Shown here: piece by piece, positions 16,747-25,418 of the stretch
Layout: every line of letters begins with the position of its first letter
Position numbering within the stretch: the first letter of the stretch is position 1
Assembly (NCBI GenBank): GCA_951812805.1
Contig: CATOSZ010000006.1
Coordinates: forward strand, 62,001-126,000
Reading direction: 5' to 3'
Source of the DNA: an uncultured Alphaproteobacteria bacterium
GTDB taxonomy: Bacteria; Pseudomonadota; Alphaproteobacteria; GCA-2731375
Length of the DNA stretch: 64,000 nt
Notes under the pieces: generated by a model
The model's input: the letters and a program-made list of their open reading frames with translations, nothing else
Database searches by the model: none
What the model was told of the DNA's origin: nothing
Translations under genes and position numbers: made by a program

Positions 16747-17732
16747 GCCACGTCCTCCCAGCGCACCAGTTCCTGCGAGGCGAGGTCGCGGCGCAGGCGG
16801 CGGCCGATCAGCTCCGGCGTCCGGTCGGGCGGCAGGCCCAGGGCGTCCGAGCGGAGGTAGACGAGATCCGCCGCGTCCAACGCGTGGCCGGCGGGGAGGG
16901 CCTGGGCGACGACGACGCTCTTCTTGGAATAGACGCGATAACGCTCCTCGTCCTCCGAGAAGGGTCGGGGCACGCCGCTGCCCCGCGCCACGTCGATCTC
17001 GCGGACCATGGCGGTGAAGCGCGCGAACTCGTCCGGGTTCAACGCCGCTTCGTGGTCGGCGCCCTTGGCGGCGCGGTCGTGGGTGATGTGTTTCTCCAGG
17101 ATCTGCACGCCCATGCCCTGGGCGGCGGCGGGCAGGGTATAGGCGCCCGGGAGATCGGCGTCGGTATGATCCTGATAGCCGACGGGCAGCTCGAACAGCT
17201 GGGCCAGCTTCATCATGTAGGCGAGGTGCACGTCCTCTACCCGGGTGGGGAAATTCTGGTAGCCGTACATCAGCCAGATATCGTTGCCGGCAATGTGCGC
17301 GATGGCGTCCTGGATTTCACCGATCGTCGAGCCGCCGACGGAGAGATCGATACGTTTGCCGGTCCCCGCCATATGGCGCAGCAGATAGGGATTGGAAAGA
17401 TCGGCGCTGTGCAGCTTGTAGGCGTCGACGCCCAGCGTCTCGGCGAAATCGACGCTTGCGGGATCGTAGACACAGGCGATGATCGCCAGGCCGGGCCAGC
17501 GTTCACGCACATGCGACGTGAGAGCCTGCCAGTGCGGGCGCGAAAGCTCCAGCCGTTTGACGGCATCGAAGGCCGGGTGGGCGCGGACCATCATGTCTTC
17601 CAGGCGCCAGATCTGGAACTGGATGCTGTCGGCTCCGGCGGCGCCGGCGCCGTCGATGATCCGCCGGGCGAGTTGCGGATTGCCGTCGTGAGAGCAGGCC
17701 ATTTCCGCGATGATATGAACTGATGTCGACAT
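16743..17732 (-). CDS. NeuB/SpsE-type nonulosonic acid synthase (second copy)
   Basis: A 329-residue PEP-condensing synthase of the SpsE-like branch. It has EMACSHDGN, IQFQIW, KLHSADLSN, LSVGGST, LMYGYQNFPT in place of the LLHCTxxYP of the first copy, GYQDHTDAD and LEKHITHD. A C-terminal SAF domain starts near YSKKSVVVAQ (about 272). The altered active-site strand points to a different sugar substrate from the NeuB at 11251. Upstream is a GTTAACC half-site (17758-17764) but no full CtrA box. Confidence 0.9.
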   Translation of the reverse strand: MSTSVHIIAEMACSHDGNPQLARRIIDGAGAAGADSIQFQIWRLEDMMVRAHPAFDAVKRLELSRPHWQALTSHVRERWPGLAIIACVYDPASVDFAETLGVDAYKLHSADLSNPYLLRHMAGTGKRIDLSVGGSTIGEIQDAIAHIAGNDIWLMYGYQNFPTRVEDVHLAYMMKLAQLFELPVGYQDHTDADLPGAYTLPAAAQGMGVQILEKHITHDRAAKGADHEAALNPDEFARFTAMVREIDVARGSGVPRPFSEDEERYRVYSKKSVVVAQALPAGHALDAADLVYLRSDALGLPPDRTPELIGRRLRRDLASQELVRWEDVA

Positions 17733-17950
17733 GGGCGCTCCCGGACCTTTCGAATATGGTTAACGTTCGGGCGAGCCTAGTCTCCTATCCCTAAGAATTG
17801 CTTTACGGCACCCTAAAACACTGGAATTCCCGGTTGTTTGAATGCCGTCATTTGGCTAAGTTGAGGACGATGGTATGAATTGTCGCACACCGTCATTCTG
17901 GGCCGGCACCGCATGCCGCTGAGGGGTGGCACCGGCCAGGGGACATCACG
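17733..17950. promoter_or_regulatory. Divergent intergenic region between synthase operon and sensor kinase
   Basis: 218 bp containing the promoters of the leftward SpsE-SpsF operon and of the rightward kinase. Visible elements are a GTTAACC half-site on the minus strand, an A+T-richer core at 17790-17860, and an AGGGGA ribosome site before the TTG at 17951. I cannot assign -35/-10 boxes with confidence. Confidence 0.4.
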
Positions 17951-18477
17951 TTGATCGAAATGACTGACGATACGGCGCTGTCGAAGGTCATTCTCGATTC
18001 CGTCATCGACGCGGTGATAACGATCGATCATTCGGGGATCATTCGCGACGCCAATCGTGCCACCATCACACAGTTCGGCTATGCCCTGGATGAATTGATC
18101 GGCAGCGATGTCACGATGCTGATGCCGGAAAAATACGTTTCGGCCCATACGGAGGCGTTGCGGCGCTACCGGGAGAGTGGCGAGGGGCGGATCTTCGGCA
18201 AGGCCGTGGAACTCGAGGCGCGCCATCGCGACGGCCGGGTGTTTCCCATCGAACTCACGCTCGGGCGGTTTCGCGAGGACGGCGTCGAATTGCTGACCGG
18301 GGTCCTGCGCGACATTTCCGAACGCAAGTCGGCCGAACGGGAGCTCGCCCGTCAGGCCCGTGAGCTGGCCCGCTCGAACGAAGATCTCAACCAGTTCGCC
18401 TATGTCGTCAGTCACGATCTCAAGGCGCCGTTGCGGGCGATTTCAAACTACGCCAGTTTCCTGCACGAGGATCTGGC

Positions 18478-20248
18478 GTAACAGGGGCAAAACCCCGGGC
18501 GGTCAAGCCATTTCGATGCAGCGTTGTCTGACGAGGATCGGCAGTGGGGGCACGGGTGGGGCGCCGGGGACCTTGAGGCGGTCGCCGAGATAATCCCAGA
18601 AGGAGAGGCCAAGTTTCTGGCAGGTCTTGTAGAGGCCGAGGAATGTGTCTCGGGCCTGCTTGCCGTCCTCGGAGCGTGTGCCGCCGGAGAATTTTCGCCT
18701 TGTGACCATGGCGCGGATGTCGCGTTCCGCGCCGTTGGTGTTGAGCGGGACCTCCGGGCGGTCGAGGACGACGAGCAGTTCGTCGCGGTTGGCATGCAGG
18801 CGAGCCAGGAGCCGGTCGAGGCGGAGGAATCCGGTCTTGGTCGCGAAGAGCGCATCGAAGCGGCATGCCAGGTGGGCCCGCCGTCCTGGCGCCGGCCTTT
18901 CGCGATAGGCTTTGAGATCGGCGTAGAGTTGCCAGAGCCGTGCCTGGATGTGTTCCTTCTCGCGCCGCTGGCTCCGGGAGAAGGTCATCAGCTTGTGGAT
19001 CAAGCGCTCCGCATGGACCCAGCAGAGCGCGTGGCGGCCGACGTTGAACTGGCCAGCATCGTCACTCAGGACGACGCAGGCGCCCGCGGCCGTGCCCCTG
19101 AGCAGGCCGTGCGCGGCGATGGCGCCCCACAGCGCCCCCTCGGTGGCGGTCCGCGCGGCCCCGCGCCCGTCCCCGTGCCCGGTGATGGCGAGCCGCCCCA
19201 GGTGGGCCAGCCAGGCATCTTCGTTGGTGAAGCGCCGCGGGCAGCCCTCGGCCAGACGGGCGATCACCGATGCGGCCAGGTCGCGCTCGGCCATGTAGGC
19301 GAAGGCGGCGGCATTGAGCACATAGTCCGCGTGGCCGGCCCGCAGCCGTTCCAGGAAGTTCAAGCGGCTCTTGGAAAACGTCGTGGCGAACCAAGCGAAG
19401 GCGTCGTTGCCGATCCCGCTCGTCACCCCGTTGCGGTTGGCGTGGCGGGCGCCGGTATCGTCGACGCTGATCCAGGGCGCCGTCTCCAGGCCGGCGCGCA
19501 GCACCGCCTCGCCCTCGGCGACGAAGCCGTCATGGCCCTCGTTCAACAACCGCACCACCTGGCGCTTGGAGATCTTGATGCCGAGGTCGTCCAAGAGCCG
19601 CGCCAAGCGCTCCGCGCTGGTCTGGCCGCCATGATAGAGCGCCAGCACGAAACGCCTGAGCGCCGGGCCGAAGTGGCCGCGCGTCCCCGCCGGCAGCGGC
19701 GCCACGATCGTGGCCCCCTCGGGCGTCAGCCAGCGCTCGCGGCGTAACAGGACAGTGTTCGGCCGGCAGAGCAGGTCCTGAACCAGATAGTCTTCATAGC
19801 CCTTGAAGCGCGAGCCCGCCGGCACGGCGGCCCGGACGATCCGCCTCTCGTCGATGGGAACCCGGCCCTTCTTGGCCCGCCGTCCCGCCTTCCGCCCCGT
19901 CCGGCCCCGGGATACGGCCTGCTTGTCCATGCCGCTCGGCTTGATATCCGGTGGCCCGGAAAGGCCTTTGAGACGGCGGATCTCTTCGCGCAATGTCGCG
20001 TTCTCGGCACGCAGGGCCGCCTGCTCCTCAAGCAGCGTCAGAACCAGCGCCTTCAGGGCGGCGACATCAAGATCGTCGAGATCCGGAAGCGATTCGGCCA
20101 TGACGGGATCGAATCACAGACCTCCCGCCGCGAACATCGATATCTGGTCACTTGACGCGGAAGCCTCACAAGATGTGGCCGTTGAGACTCACCCCTATAC
20201 CCAGGCCAGATCCCCCCGTCCCCAGGCCCGGCCTTTTGCCCCGGTTAC
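18478..20248 (-). mobile_element. IS66-family insertion sequence (single-ORF type), 1771 bp
   Basis: Termini are imperfect inverted repeats beginning GTAACAGGGGCAAAA on the left and, read inward, GTAACCGGGGCAAAA on the right; GTAA ends are typical of IS66. The element is flanked by a perfect 8-bp target duplication GATCTGGC (18470-18477 and 20249-20256), also the IS66 length. It encodes only the TnpC-type transposase, with no tnpA/tnpB accessory genes, as in the ISBst12-like subgroup. The intact target repeat and open transposase frame indicate a fairly recent insertion. Confidence 0.96.
18503..20101 (-). CDS. IS66-family transposase (TnpC)
   Basis: A 532-residue DDE transposase. An N-terminal leucine-rich coiled coil (about 15-48) leads into a basic zinc-finger-like region and the catalytic core with ISVDDTGARH (first Asp), VLSDDAGQFN with ALCWVHAER (second Asp region), and the terminal NGAERDIRAM carrying the catalytic Glu. 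The length is usual for IS66 TnpC. It is read against the interrupted kinase gene. Confidence 0.95.
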   Translation of the reverse strand: MAESLPDLDDLDVAALKALVLTLLEEQAALRAENATLREEIRRLKGLSGPPDIKPSGMDKQAVSRGRTGRKAGRRAKKGRVPIDERRIVRAAVPAGSRFKGYEDYLVQDLLCRPNTVLLRRERWLTPEGATIVAPLPAGTRGHFGPALRRFVLALYHGGQTSAERLARLLDDLGIKISKRQVVRLLNEGHDGFVAEGEAVLRAGLETAPWISVDDTGARHANRNGVTSGIGNDAFAWFATTFSKSRLNFLERLRAGHADYVLNAAAFAYMAERDLAASVIARLAEGCPRRFTNEDAWLAHLGRLAITGHGDGRGAARTATEGALWGAIAAHGLLRGTAAGACVVLSDDAGQFNVGRHALCWVHAERLIHKLMTFSRSQRREKEHIQARLWQLYADLKAYRERPAPGRRAHLACRFDALFATKTGFLRLDRLLARLHANRDELLVVLDRPEVPLNTNGAERDIRAMVTRRKFSGGTRSEDGKQARDTFLGLYKTCQKLGLSFWDYLGDRLKVPGAPPVPPLPILVRQRCIEMA

Positions 20249-20829
20249 GATCTGGCCGACTCCCTGGATGGCGATCAACGGCTCTACATCGACAATCTGA
20301 TGAACGCCACCGGCGAGTGCGAGGCCTTGATCGAGGCGGTGCTGGCGCTCTCCCGCGTCGGGCGCCGCGATATCGAGAACGAGGTCTTCGATCCCCGAGA
20401 ACTGCTGGAGAACCTGTCGCGTTCACTTGCGCTCGAGGGCGAGGTTCGCTTCGTCGGTGAGGGTTGGACCGATTTCGACATGCCGACGTCCGCATTTCGC
20501 CAAGCGTTTCAAAACCTGATCACCAACGGTTTCAAGTTCAATGATTTGCCGGAGAAGATCGTGACGGTCGAGTGTCGGCGTCGCGATGAAACGCATGTCG
20601 AGATGTCGGTGACGGACGAGGGCATCGGCATCGAACCCGCCTATCACGGCAAGATCTTCGAGGTCTTTCAAAGATTGAATCCGCGGGAAAATTACGAGGG
20701 TACGGGGATCGGTCTGGCGATCGTAAAGAAGGCCGTCGATTTCCTGAATGGTGAGCTCACTCTCGAATCGGAACTGGGGAAGGGAAGCCGGTTTATCGTT
20801 GTTCTGCCCATCGAGAGGACGAGCTAGCC

Positions 20830-21282
20830 ATGGCGCCGGAAGATTTCATCGTGCTTTACGCCGAAGACAACGAGCATGACATCATCGCGACCAAACGGTC
20901 GTGGAAGCGCCATGGCGTCGAACTCGGCTTGCGGATCACCCGCGACGGCGCCGAGTGTCTCGACTATCTCTATCGACGGGGCGCCTATGCGCCACCCGCC
21001 GATGCACCGTCGCCGTCCCTGGTCCTTCTGGACCTGCACATGCCGAAGGTCGGTGGTCTCGAAGTGTTGAAAACAATTCGCGAAGACCCGAAACACAAAC
21101 ATCTTCCCGTCGTCGTCATGACATCGTCGAGCATGGACAGGGATCGGATCGAAAGTTACGAGCTCGGCGTCAACGCCTATGTCATCAAGCCGTTGGTATA
21201 CGAAAAGTTTGCCGAAGCCATCGCTTCGATCCTGGAATTCTGGAAGATGGTCGAGCCGGCAAGCGGGGAAGCAAAGACATGA
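20830..21282 (+). CDS. Rcp1-type single-domain response regulator
   Basis: A 150-residue receiver domain with no output domain. The acidic pair is in YAEDNEHD (about 11-18), the phosphoacceptor Asp in LLDLHMPK (about 66) and the conserved Lys in VIKPL (about 118). The elongated loop before the phosphorylation site is typical of Rcp1-like regulators that partner phytochrome-type or PAS kinases. It starts 2 bp after the interrupted kinase, its natural partner, and overlaps the hybrid kinase start (ATGA). Confidence 0.93.
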   Translation: MAPEDFIVLYAEDNEHDIIATKRSWKRHGVELGLRITRDGAECLDYLYRRGAYAPPADAPSPSLVLLDLHMPKVGGLEVLKTIREDPKHKHLPVVVMTSSSMDRDRIESYELGVNAYVIKPLVYEKFAEAIASILEFWKMVEPASGEAKT

Positions 21283-23687
21283 GCGGAGCGGGGCCGTTAC
21301 GGGCGATCAACGACAATGACCACGGCGGGCGGTCGCCCGCGCCGGGTCGGGGGAACGCGGACAACTTCGAAGCCGCATCCGATGCACTCGCCGATGGCCG
21401 CGTCATCGAGGTGCTGCTGGTCGAAGATCGTGCCGACGATGCCATTCTCGCCCGTCGCGCCCTGGTCGGCGCGAAGTTCGACTGCAATCTGGCCGTGGAA
21501 ACCAGTGCGGAATCGGCGATGCGGCGGCTGTTCGAGTCGGGAAGCGATTTCGACGTCGTCGTCGTCGACTACACGCTGCCGGGTATGGACGGGCTCGAGC
21601 TGTCCCGGCGACTGCTCGAGCGGGGCCTGGCCACGCCCATCATCTTCGTGACCGGGACGGGGAGCGAGGACGTCGCCGTGGAGGCGTTGCGCCTCGGCGT
21701 CGTGAACTATCTGGTGAAGGACGAGCATCGCCAGTATCTCGATCGTCTCCAGATCGCCGTCGTCGATGCGGTCATGCGCGACGCCCAGGCCCGTCGCCTG
21801 CGCGACAGCGAAAGGCGCCGCCGCCTGCTCGTCGAGGCCTCGCTCGACGCGGTGGTCGCCATCGACGCCGCGGGCGACATCGTCGAATTCAATCCCGCCG
21901 CCGAGGCCATGTTCTCCCTGCCAAAGGATGCGGCGCTGGGTCGCAACGTGCATCGGCTTCTGGTGCCGGCACGGGAACGACGGCGACATACCGATGGGCT
22001 CGAACGCGCCAATGGTAAAAGTTCGGCGGAATTGACCGGCGGCCGCACGGAGATGATTTTGCAGCGTACCGACGGCGTCGAATTTCCCGCCGACGTGATG
22101 CTGTTGACGTTGGAGGAATCGCGGGTCCGCACCTACACGGCGCTGATCCGCGACGTCGCCGCCGAGCGCCGCGCCGCCGCGCAGCTCGAGAGCGGGCGCC
22201 GTATCCTCGACGAAACCCTGAAGGGAGCTGCGCTGGCGCATTGGATCTGGGACGATTCCCAGAGGCGGGTGCGTGCGGACCTGTCCGGACTCGAGCGGCT
22301 TTTCGGCGGCGAGCTTGCCGCCCGGTTCGAGGATCCGGAACGCTTCTGCATTCTCGTCCACGAGGAAGACCGGGACGCCTTCCGGGACGCCTTCGAAGCG
22401 TTGCGGCGCGACGGTGCCGGCGCCGCCGCACACAGCGGGCTGCTCTACCGCGTCGATGTTCCCGGGCGCGGCTGGCGCTGGTTCGAATCACGCCTCGTGC
22501 CCGAGCCGCCGGACGGCCAGGCGGCATGGTCCTTTCTGGGTATCGTCCAGGACGTCACCGAACGGCACGAGGCCGAGCTGCGCCTGGAACAGGGGCGACG
22601 GTTGGAGTCTCTCGGTCAGCTGACCGGTGGCGTCGCCCATGATTTCAACAACCTGCTCGCCGTCATCCGGGGCAACCTCGAATTGATGCGGCGCAAGCTC
22701 GGCGCGGACGACGAGCATGTCAAAAGCATCGACACCTCCCTGCGCGCCAGCGAACGCGGTGCGGAACTGACGCAGCGCCTGCTCAGCTTCGCGCGCCAGC
22801 GCCCGACGCGGCCCGAAGTCGTCGACGTGAACGAGCACCTGAAGGAATTGCGCGGGCTGCTCGCCCGGACGCTCGGCCCGGAATACGTCGTGACTTTCGT
22901 TCCCGGAAATACCGCGGCCCGCATCGAAGTGGATGCCGGCCAGTTCGACGATGCCCTGCTGAACCTCGCGCTCAACGCCCGCGACGCGATGGCGGGTGGC
23001 GGCAACCTGGTCTTGCGCGTGGAACCCGGCGATGGTCCGCAAGCGCCCCGGCCGACGGTTCGAATTCTGGTGGAGGACGACGGCGGCGGCATGACGGAAG
23101 AGGCCCGCCAGCGCGCGTTCGAGCCGTTCTTCACGACCAAGGCCCTTGGACAGGGCAGCGGGCTCGGCCTGTCGATGGTCTATGGCTTCGTACAACAGGC
23201 GGGCGGCAGCGCCGATCTGACCAGCCTCGAGGGTCACGGCACGACGGTCATCCTGGAGTTTCCGACCACCATGCAAGAGGTGGCCCGCCGGGGTCGCGAG
23301 AGTGACGTCGTCGGGGCGGCCGCCGCTTATACCGTGCTCGTCGTCGAAGACGATCCCGACGTCCGCCAGGTCGTATCCGGCCTGGTCCGCTCCCTCGGCT
23401 ATGTCGTTCTGACGGCGAGCGATGGGCAGGAAGCGCTCGGAGTCCTGGGCGCGCAGCGTGTGGATCTTCTGCTGACCGACATCATGATGCCCGGCGGCAT
23501 GAACGGTTTCGAAACGGCGGAGCGTGCCCAGGCCCTGAACAGCGACCTGACCGTCATCTTCATGTCCGGTCATTCGGAAGGCGAAGCGGCCCTGCGTGCC
23601 AGTGCAAGTGCCGCCCCGATGCTGCGCAAGCCCTTCGAAATCGCCGATCTGGCGGAACTGCTCTATCGGGCCTCGTCGCAGACCTGA
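21279..23687 (+). CDS. Hybrid sensor histidine kinase (REC-PAS-PAS-HK-REC)
   Basis: An 802-residue soluble protein. Domains in order: N-terminal receiver (about 43-165, Asp in VVVDYTLPGMDG), a PAS domain with EASLDAVVAIDAAG (about 187), a second PAS/PAC region ending GIVQDVTERHEAE (about 430), a phosphoacceptor helix with the His in GGVAHDFNNLL (about 458), a HATPase with NLALNARDAM, DDGGGM and GSGLGLSMVYGF, and a C-terminal receiver (LLLTDIMMPGG). The kinase core is of the HisKA type ending in a receiver typical of phosphorelay hybrids. It can receive phosphate through the single-domain regulator before it. Confidence 0.92.
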   Translation: MSGAGPLRAINDNDHGGRSPAPGRGNADNFEAASDALADGRVIEVLLVEDRADDAILARRALVGAKFDCNLAVETSAESAMRRLFESGSDFDVVVVDYTLPGMDGLELSRRLLERGLATPIIFVTGTGSEDVAVEALRLGVVNYLVKDEHRQYLDRLQIAVVDAVMRDAQARRLRDSERRRRLLVEASLDAVVAIDAAGDIVEFNPAAEAMFSLPKDAALGRNVHRLLVPARERRRHTDGLERANGKSSAELTGGRTEMILQRTDGVEFPADVMLLTLEESRVRTYTALIRDVAAERRAAAQLESGRRILDETLKGAALAHWIWDDSQRRVRADLSGLERLFGGELAARFEDPERFCILVHEEDRDAFRDAFEALRRDGAGAAAHSGLLYRVDVPGRGWRWFESRLVPEPPDGQAAWSFLGIVQDVTERHEAELRLEQGRRLESLGQLTGGVAHDFNNLLAVIRGNLELMRRKLGADDEHVKSIDTSLRASERGAELTQRLLSFARQRPTRPEVVDVNEHLKELRGLLARTLGPEYVVTFVPGNTAARIEVDAGQFDDALLNLALNARDAMAGGGNLVLRVEPGDGPQAPRPTVRILVEDDGGGMTEEARQRAFEPFFTTKALGQGSGLGLSMVYGFVQQAGGSADLTSLEGHGTTVILEFPTTMQEVARRGRESDVVGAAAAYTVLVVEDDPDVRQVVSGLVRSLGYVVLTASDGQEALGVLGAQRVDLLLTDIMMPGGMNGFETAERAQALNSDLTVIFMSGHSEGEAALRASASAAPMLRKPFEIADLAELLYRASSQT

Positions 23688-23693
23688 GACGAG

Positions 23694-24617
23694 CTAAACC
23701 GCTGCCGCTGGGTCGTCCGCGGGAATGATGGCGCCGCGCCGTGCGATGACCTTGGCGGCGAGTGCATGTCCCGCCAAGGCGGCGTTCTCCGGGTCGGCAC
23801 CGGCCATCCGCCGGGCGAGGTAGGCGGCGTTGAAGCTGTCGCCCGCCGCCGTGGTATCGACGACATCGACGACGGGTTGTGCGGCGACGGTGAACTCACC
23901 CTCGGGCGCGAGGATTTGGCACGGACCCGCGCCGTCCTTGACCACGACCTCCCGCGGCCCGTGATCGGTGATGCGTAGAATTGTCGCCGCGCCGTCCCGG
24001 TCACCGAACAGCGCCCGCTCGTCGTCCAGCGAGGGCATGGCGATGTCGACCAGCGGCAGGATCGCCGCCGTGACCGCGCGGGCGTCTGCCGGATCGCGCC
24101 AGCCTCGCGGCCGGTAGTTGCCGTCGAAGACGACCCGTGTCCCCTCGGCCCGCGCGGCGGCGAGGGCCGCATAAAGCTGCCGCCGGCTGTCATCGTCCAG
24201 AATCGAAAGACTGATCAGGGTGAGGTAGACGACATCGTGCGCCGCCAGTGCCGCAAGCCGCGCCGCGCCGCGACCGGCGGAAAAGACGTCGCGCGCCGCG
24301 GCGGCGGAACGCCAGTAATAGAAGCTGCGCTCGCCCGCCGCGTCGGTCATCACCGTGTGCAAACCCGGCAAGCGGCCCGGCAGTCGCTCGACCAGGTCGA
24401 TGCCGACGCCTTCGCCGGACCAGGCGGCCAGCATCTCGGCGCTGTAGGGATCGTCGCCGAGCGCGGAGACATAGTTCACCCGCTGGCCGCAGCGTGCGAG
24501 ATAGACGGCCGTATTGAGGCTGTCGCCACCGAAACCGCGAACCAGGCGGCCATCGCTGGTCTCGACCAGTTCGATCATGCATTCGCCCAGCGAGGCGAAG
24601 AGAGGAGATTGAGGCAT
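23694..24617 (-). CDS. kdgK: 2-keto-3-deoxygluconate kinase (PfkB family)
   Basis: A 307-residue ribokinase-family sugar kinase. The N-terminal glycine pair is in GGDSLNTAVYLARCG (about 29-43) and the C-terminal anion-hole and base motif is DTTAAGDSFNAAYLA (about 254-268, catalytic Asp in AAGD). The sequence resembles KDG kinases, phosphorylating 2-keto-3-deoxygluconate to KDPG. A KDPG aldolase gene lies 800 bp away, supporting the assignment. It converges on the hybrid kinase. Confidence 0.85.
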   Translation of the reverse strand: MPQSPLFASLGECMIELVETSDGRLVRGFGGDSLNTAVYLARCGQRVNYVSALGDDPYSAEMLAAWSGEGVGIDLVERLPGRLPGLHTVMTDAAGERSFYYWRSAAAARDVFSAGRGAARLAALAAHDVVYLTLISLSILDDDSRRQLYAALAAARAEGTRVVFDGNYRPRGWRDPADARAVTAAILPLVDIAMPSLDDERALFGDRDGAATILRITDHGPREVVVKDGAGPCQILAPEGEFTVAAQPVVDVVDTTAAGDSFNAAYLARRMAGADPENAALAGHALAAKVIARRGAIIPADDPAAAV

Positions 24618-24662
24618 CGGGGGAAAATGCCCGGCGGCATCGTCCCTGGCAAGCGGAGGGTG

Positions 24663-25310
24663 CTAAACCTTTTGCCCCGCGTCGGCGCGAGGCGCCGTGG
24701 ACAGTGCGATGACCGCCCGCCGTCGCGCCAGCACGATGACGAGGGCGATGCAAAAGACCGGCGCGCCCACGGCCGCCAGGGCGAGCAAGAGGTCTTCGAG
24801 ACCGAACCAGATGAGGATCGGCACGGCGAGCATGGCGTCGTCCGCGTCGAAGCCCGCGAACGAGGCGAGTTCGCCCGAGCGTGCCCCGCCGGCCGCCTCC
24901 AGCCGGCAGACCATGGCCAGCACGCCGACGATGGCCAGGCCCGCGATCACCCCCATGGCCATGGCCCAGACACCGAACGTTCCGCCGCGCAGCGCCAAGC
25001 CGATGCCGAGCCCGATGAAGACCATGGCGTTGCACAGCGAATCGCCCCAGAGATCGAGCTTGTGGCCGAAGGGACTGGAGACGCCGGACAGTCGGGCCAG
25101 TTCGCCGTCGGCGCGGTCGAGGAAGAACGACAGGGTGAACAGCGCCGCGCCGAATGCAAGCCACGCGGCATCGCCCAAGGCGAAGGCCAGGGCGGCGGCG
25201 AGACCGGTGAGGATGCGGAGGCCGGTGATGAAGTTCGGCGTGACCATCCCGCCCGCCAAGGGGCGCATCAACGGGCGCACGGCGCGGTGCGCCCAGGTAT
25301 CATGGCTCAT
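24663..25310 (-). CDS. CDP-alcohol phosphatidyltransferase family protein
   Basis: A 215-residue multi-TM protein with the complete CDP-alcohol signature D-x2-DG-x2-AR-x8-G-x3-D-x3-D, read as DRADGELAR then G and two Asp in GHKLDLWGD (about 65-90). It transfers a phosphoalcohol from a CDP-linked donor at the inner membrane; the acceptor is not identifiable. The start MSHDTW is preferred over a longer N terminus. It lies between the KDG kinase and KDPG aldolase genes without an obvious pathway link. Confidence 0.88.
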   Translation of the reverse strand: MSHDTWAHRAVRPLMRPLAGGMVTPNFITGLRILTGLAAALAFALGDAAWLAFGAALFTLSFFLDRADGELARLSGVSSPFGHKLDLWGDSLCNAMVFIGLGIGLALRGGTFGVWAMAMGVIAGLAIVGVLAMVCRLEAAGGARSGELASFAGFDADDAMLAVPILIWFGLEDLLLALAAVGAPVFCIALVIVLARRRAVIALSTAPRADAGQKV

Positions 25311-25418
25311 GGCGAGACTTTCTCGGATCGTGCGACGGCGGGTGGCACCAGACCGCTCGCAATGTAGTCTCATGGTCACACAATACCAGGGGCCATTTGC
25401 GGCGGCGGGGGGGCGGTC

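Larger units (their letters stand above)
17951..20827 (+). pseudogene. PAS sensor histidine kinase interrupted by IS66-family element
   Basis: Removing 18478-20256 (the element plus one target copy) restores one open frame of 365 codons. It has a PAS domain (about 8-125, with DAVITIDHSGIIRDAN), a phosphoacceptor helix with the His in YVVSHDLKAPLRAI (about 156), then, beyond the insert, the HATPase N box NLITNGFKF, G1 DEGIGIE and G2 GTGIGLA. The 5' fragment ends at the element with an immediate TAA; the 3' fragment has its own ATG at 20300. The family is that of soluble light/redox-type kinases paired with Rcp1-like regulators, and such a regulator follows 2 bp after. As it stands no complete kinase is made. 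Confidence 0.93.

Noticed and set aside
18524-19747. Long open frame antisense to the IS66 transposase
   Set aside because: It lies wholly within the element opposite a full TnpC gene and shows no protein family features.
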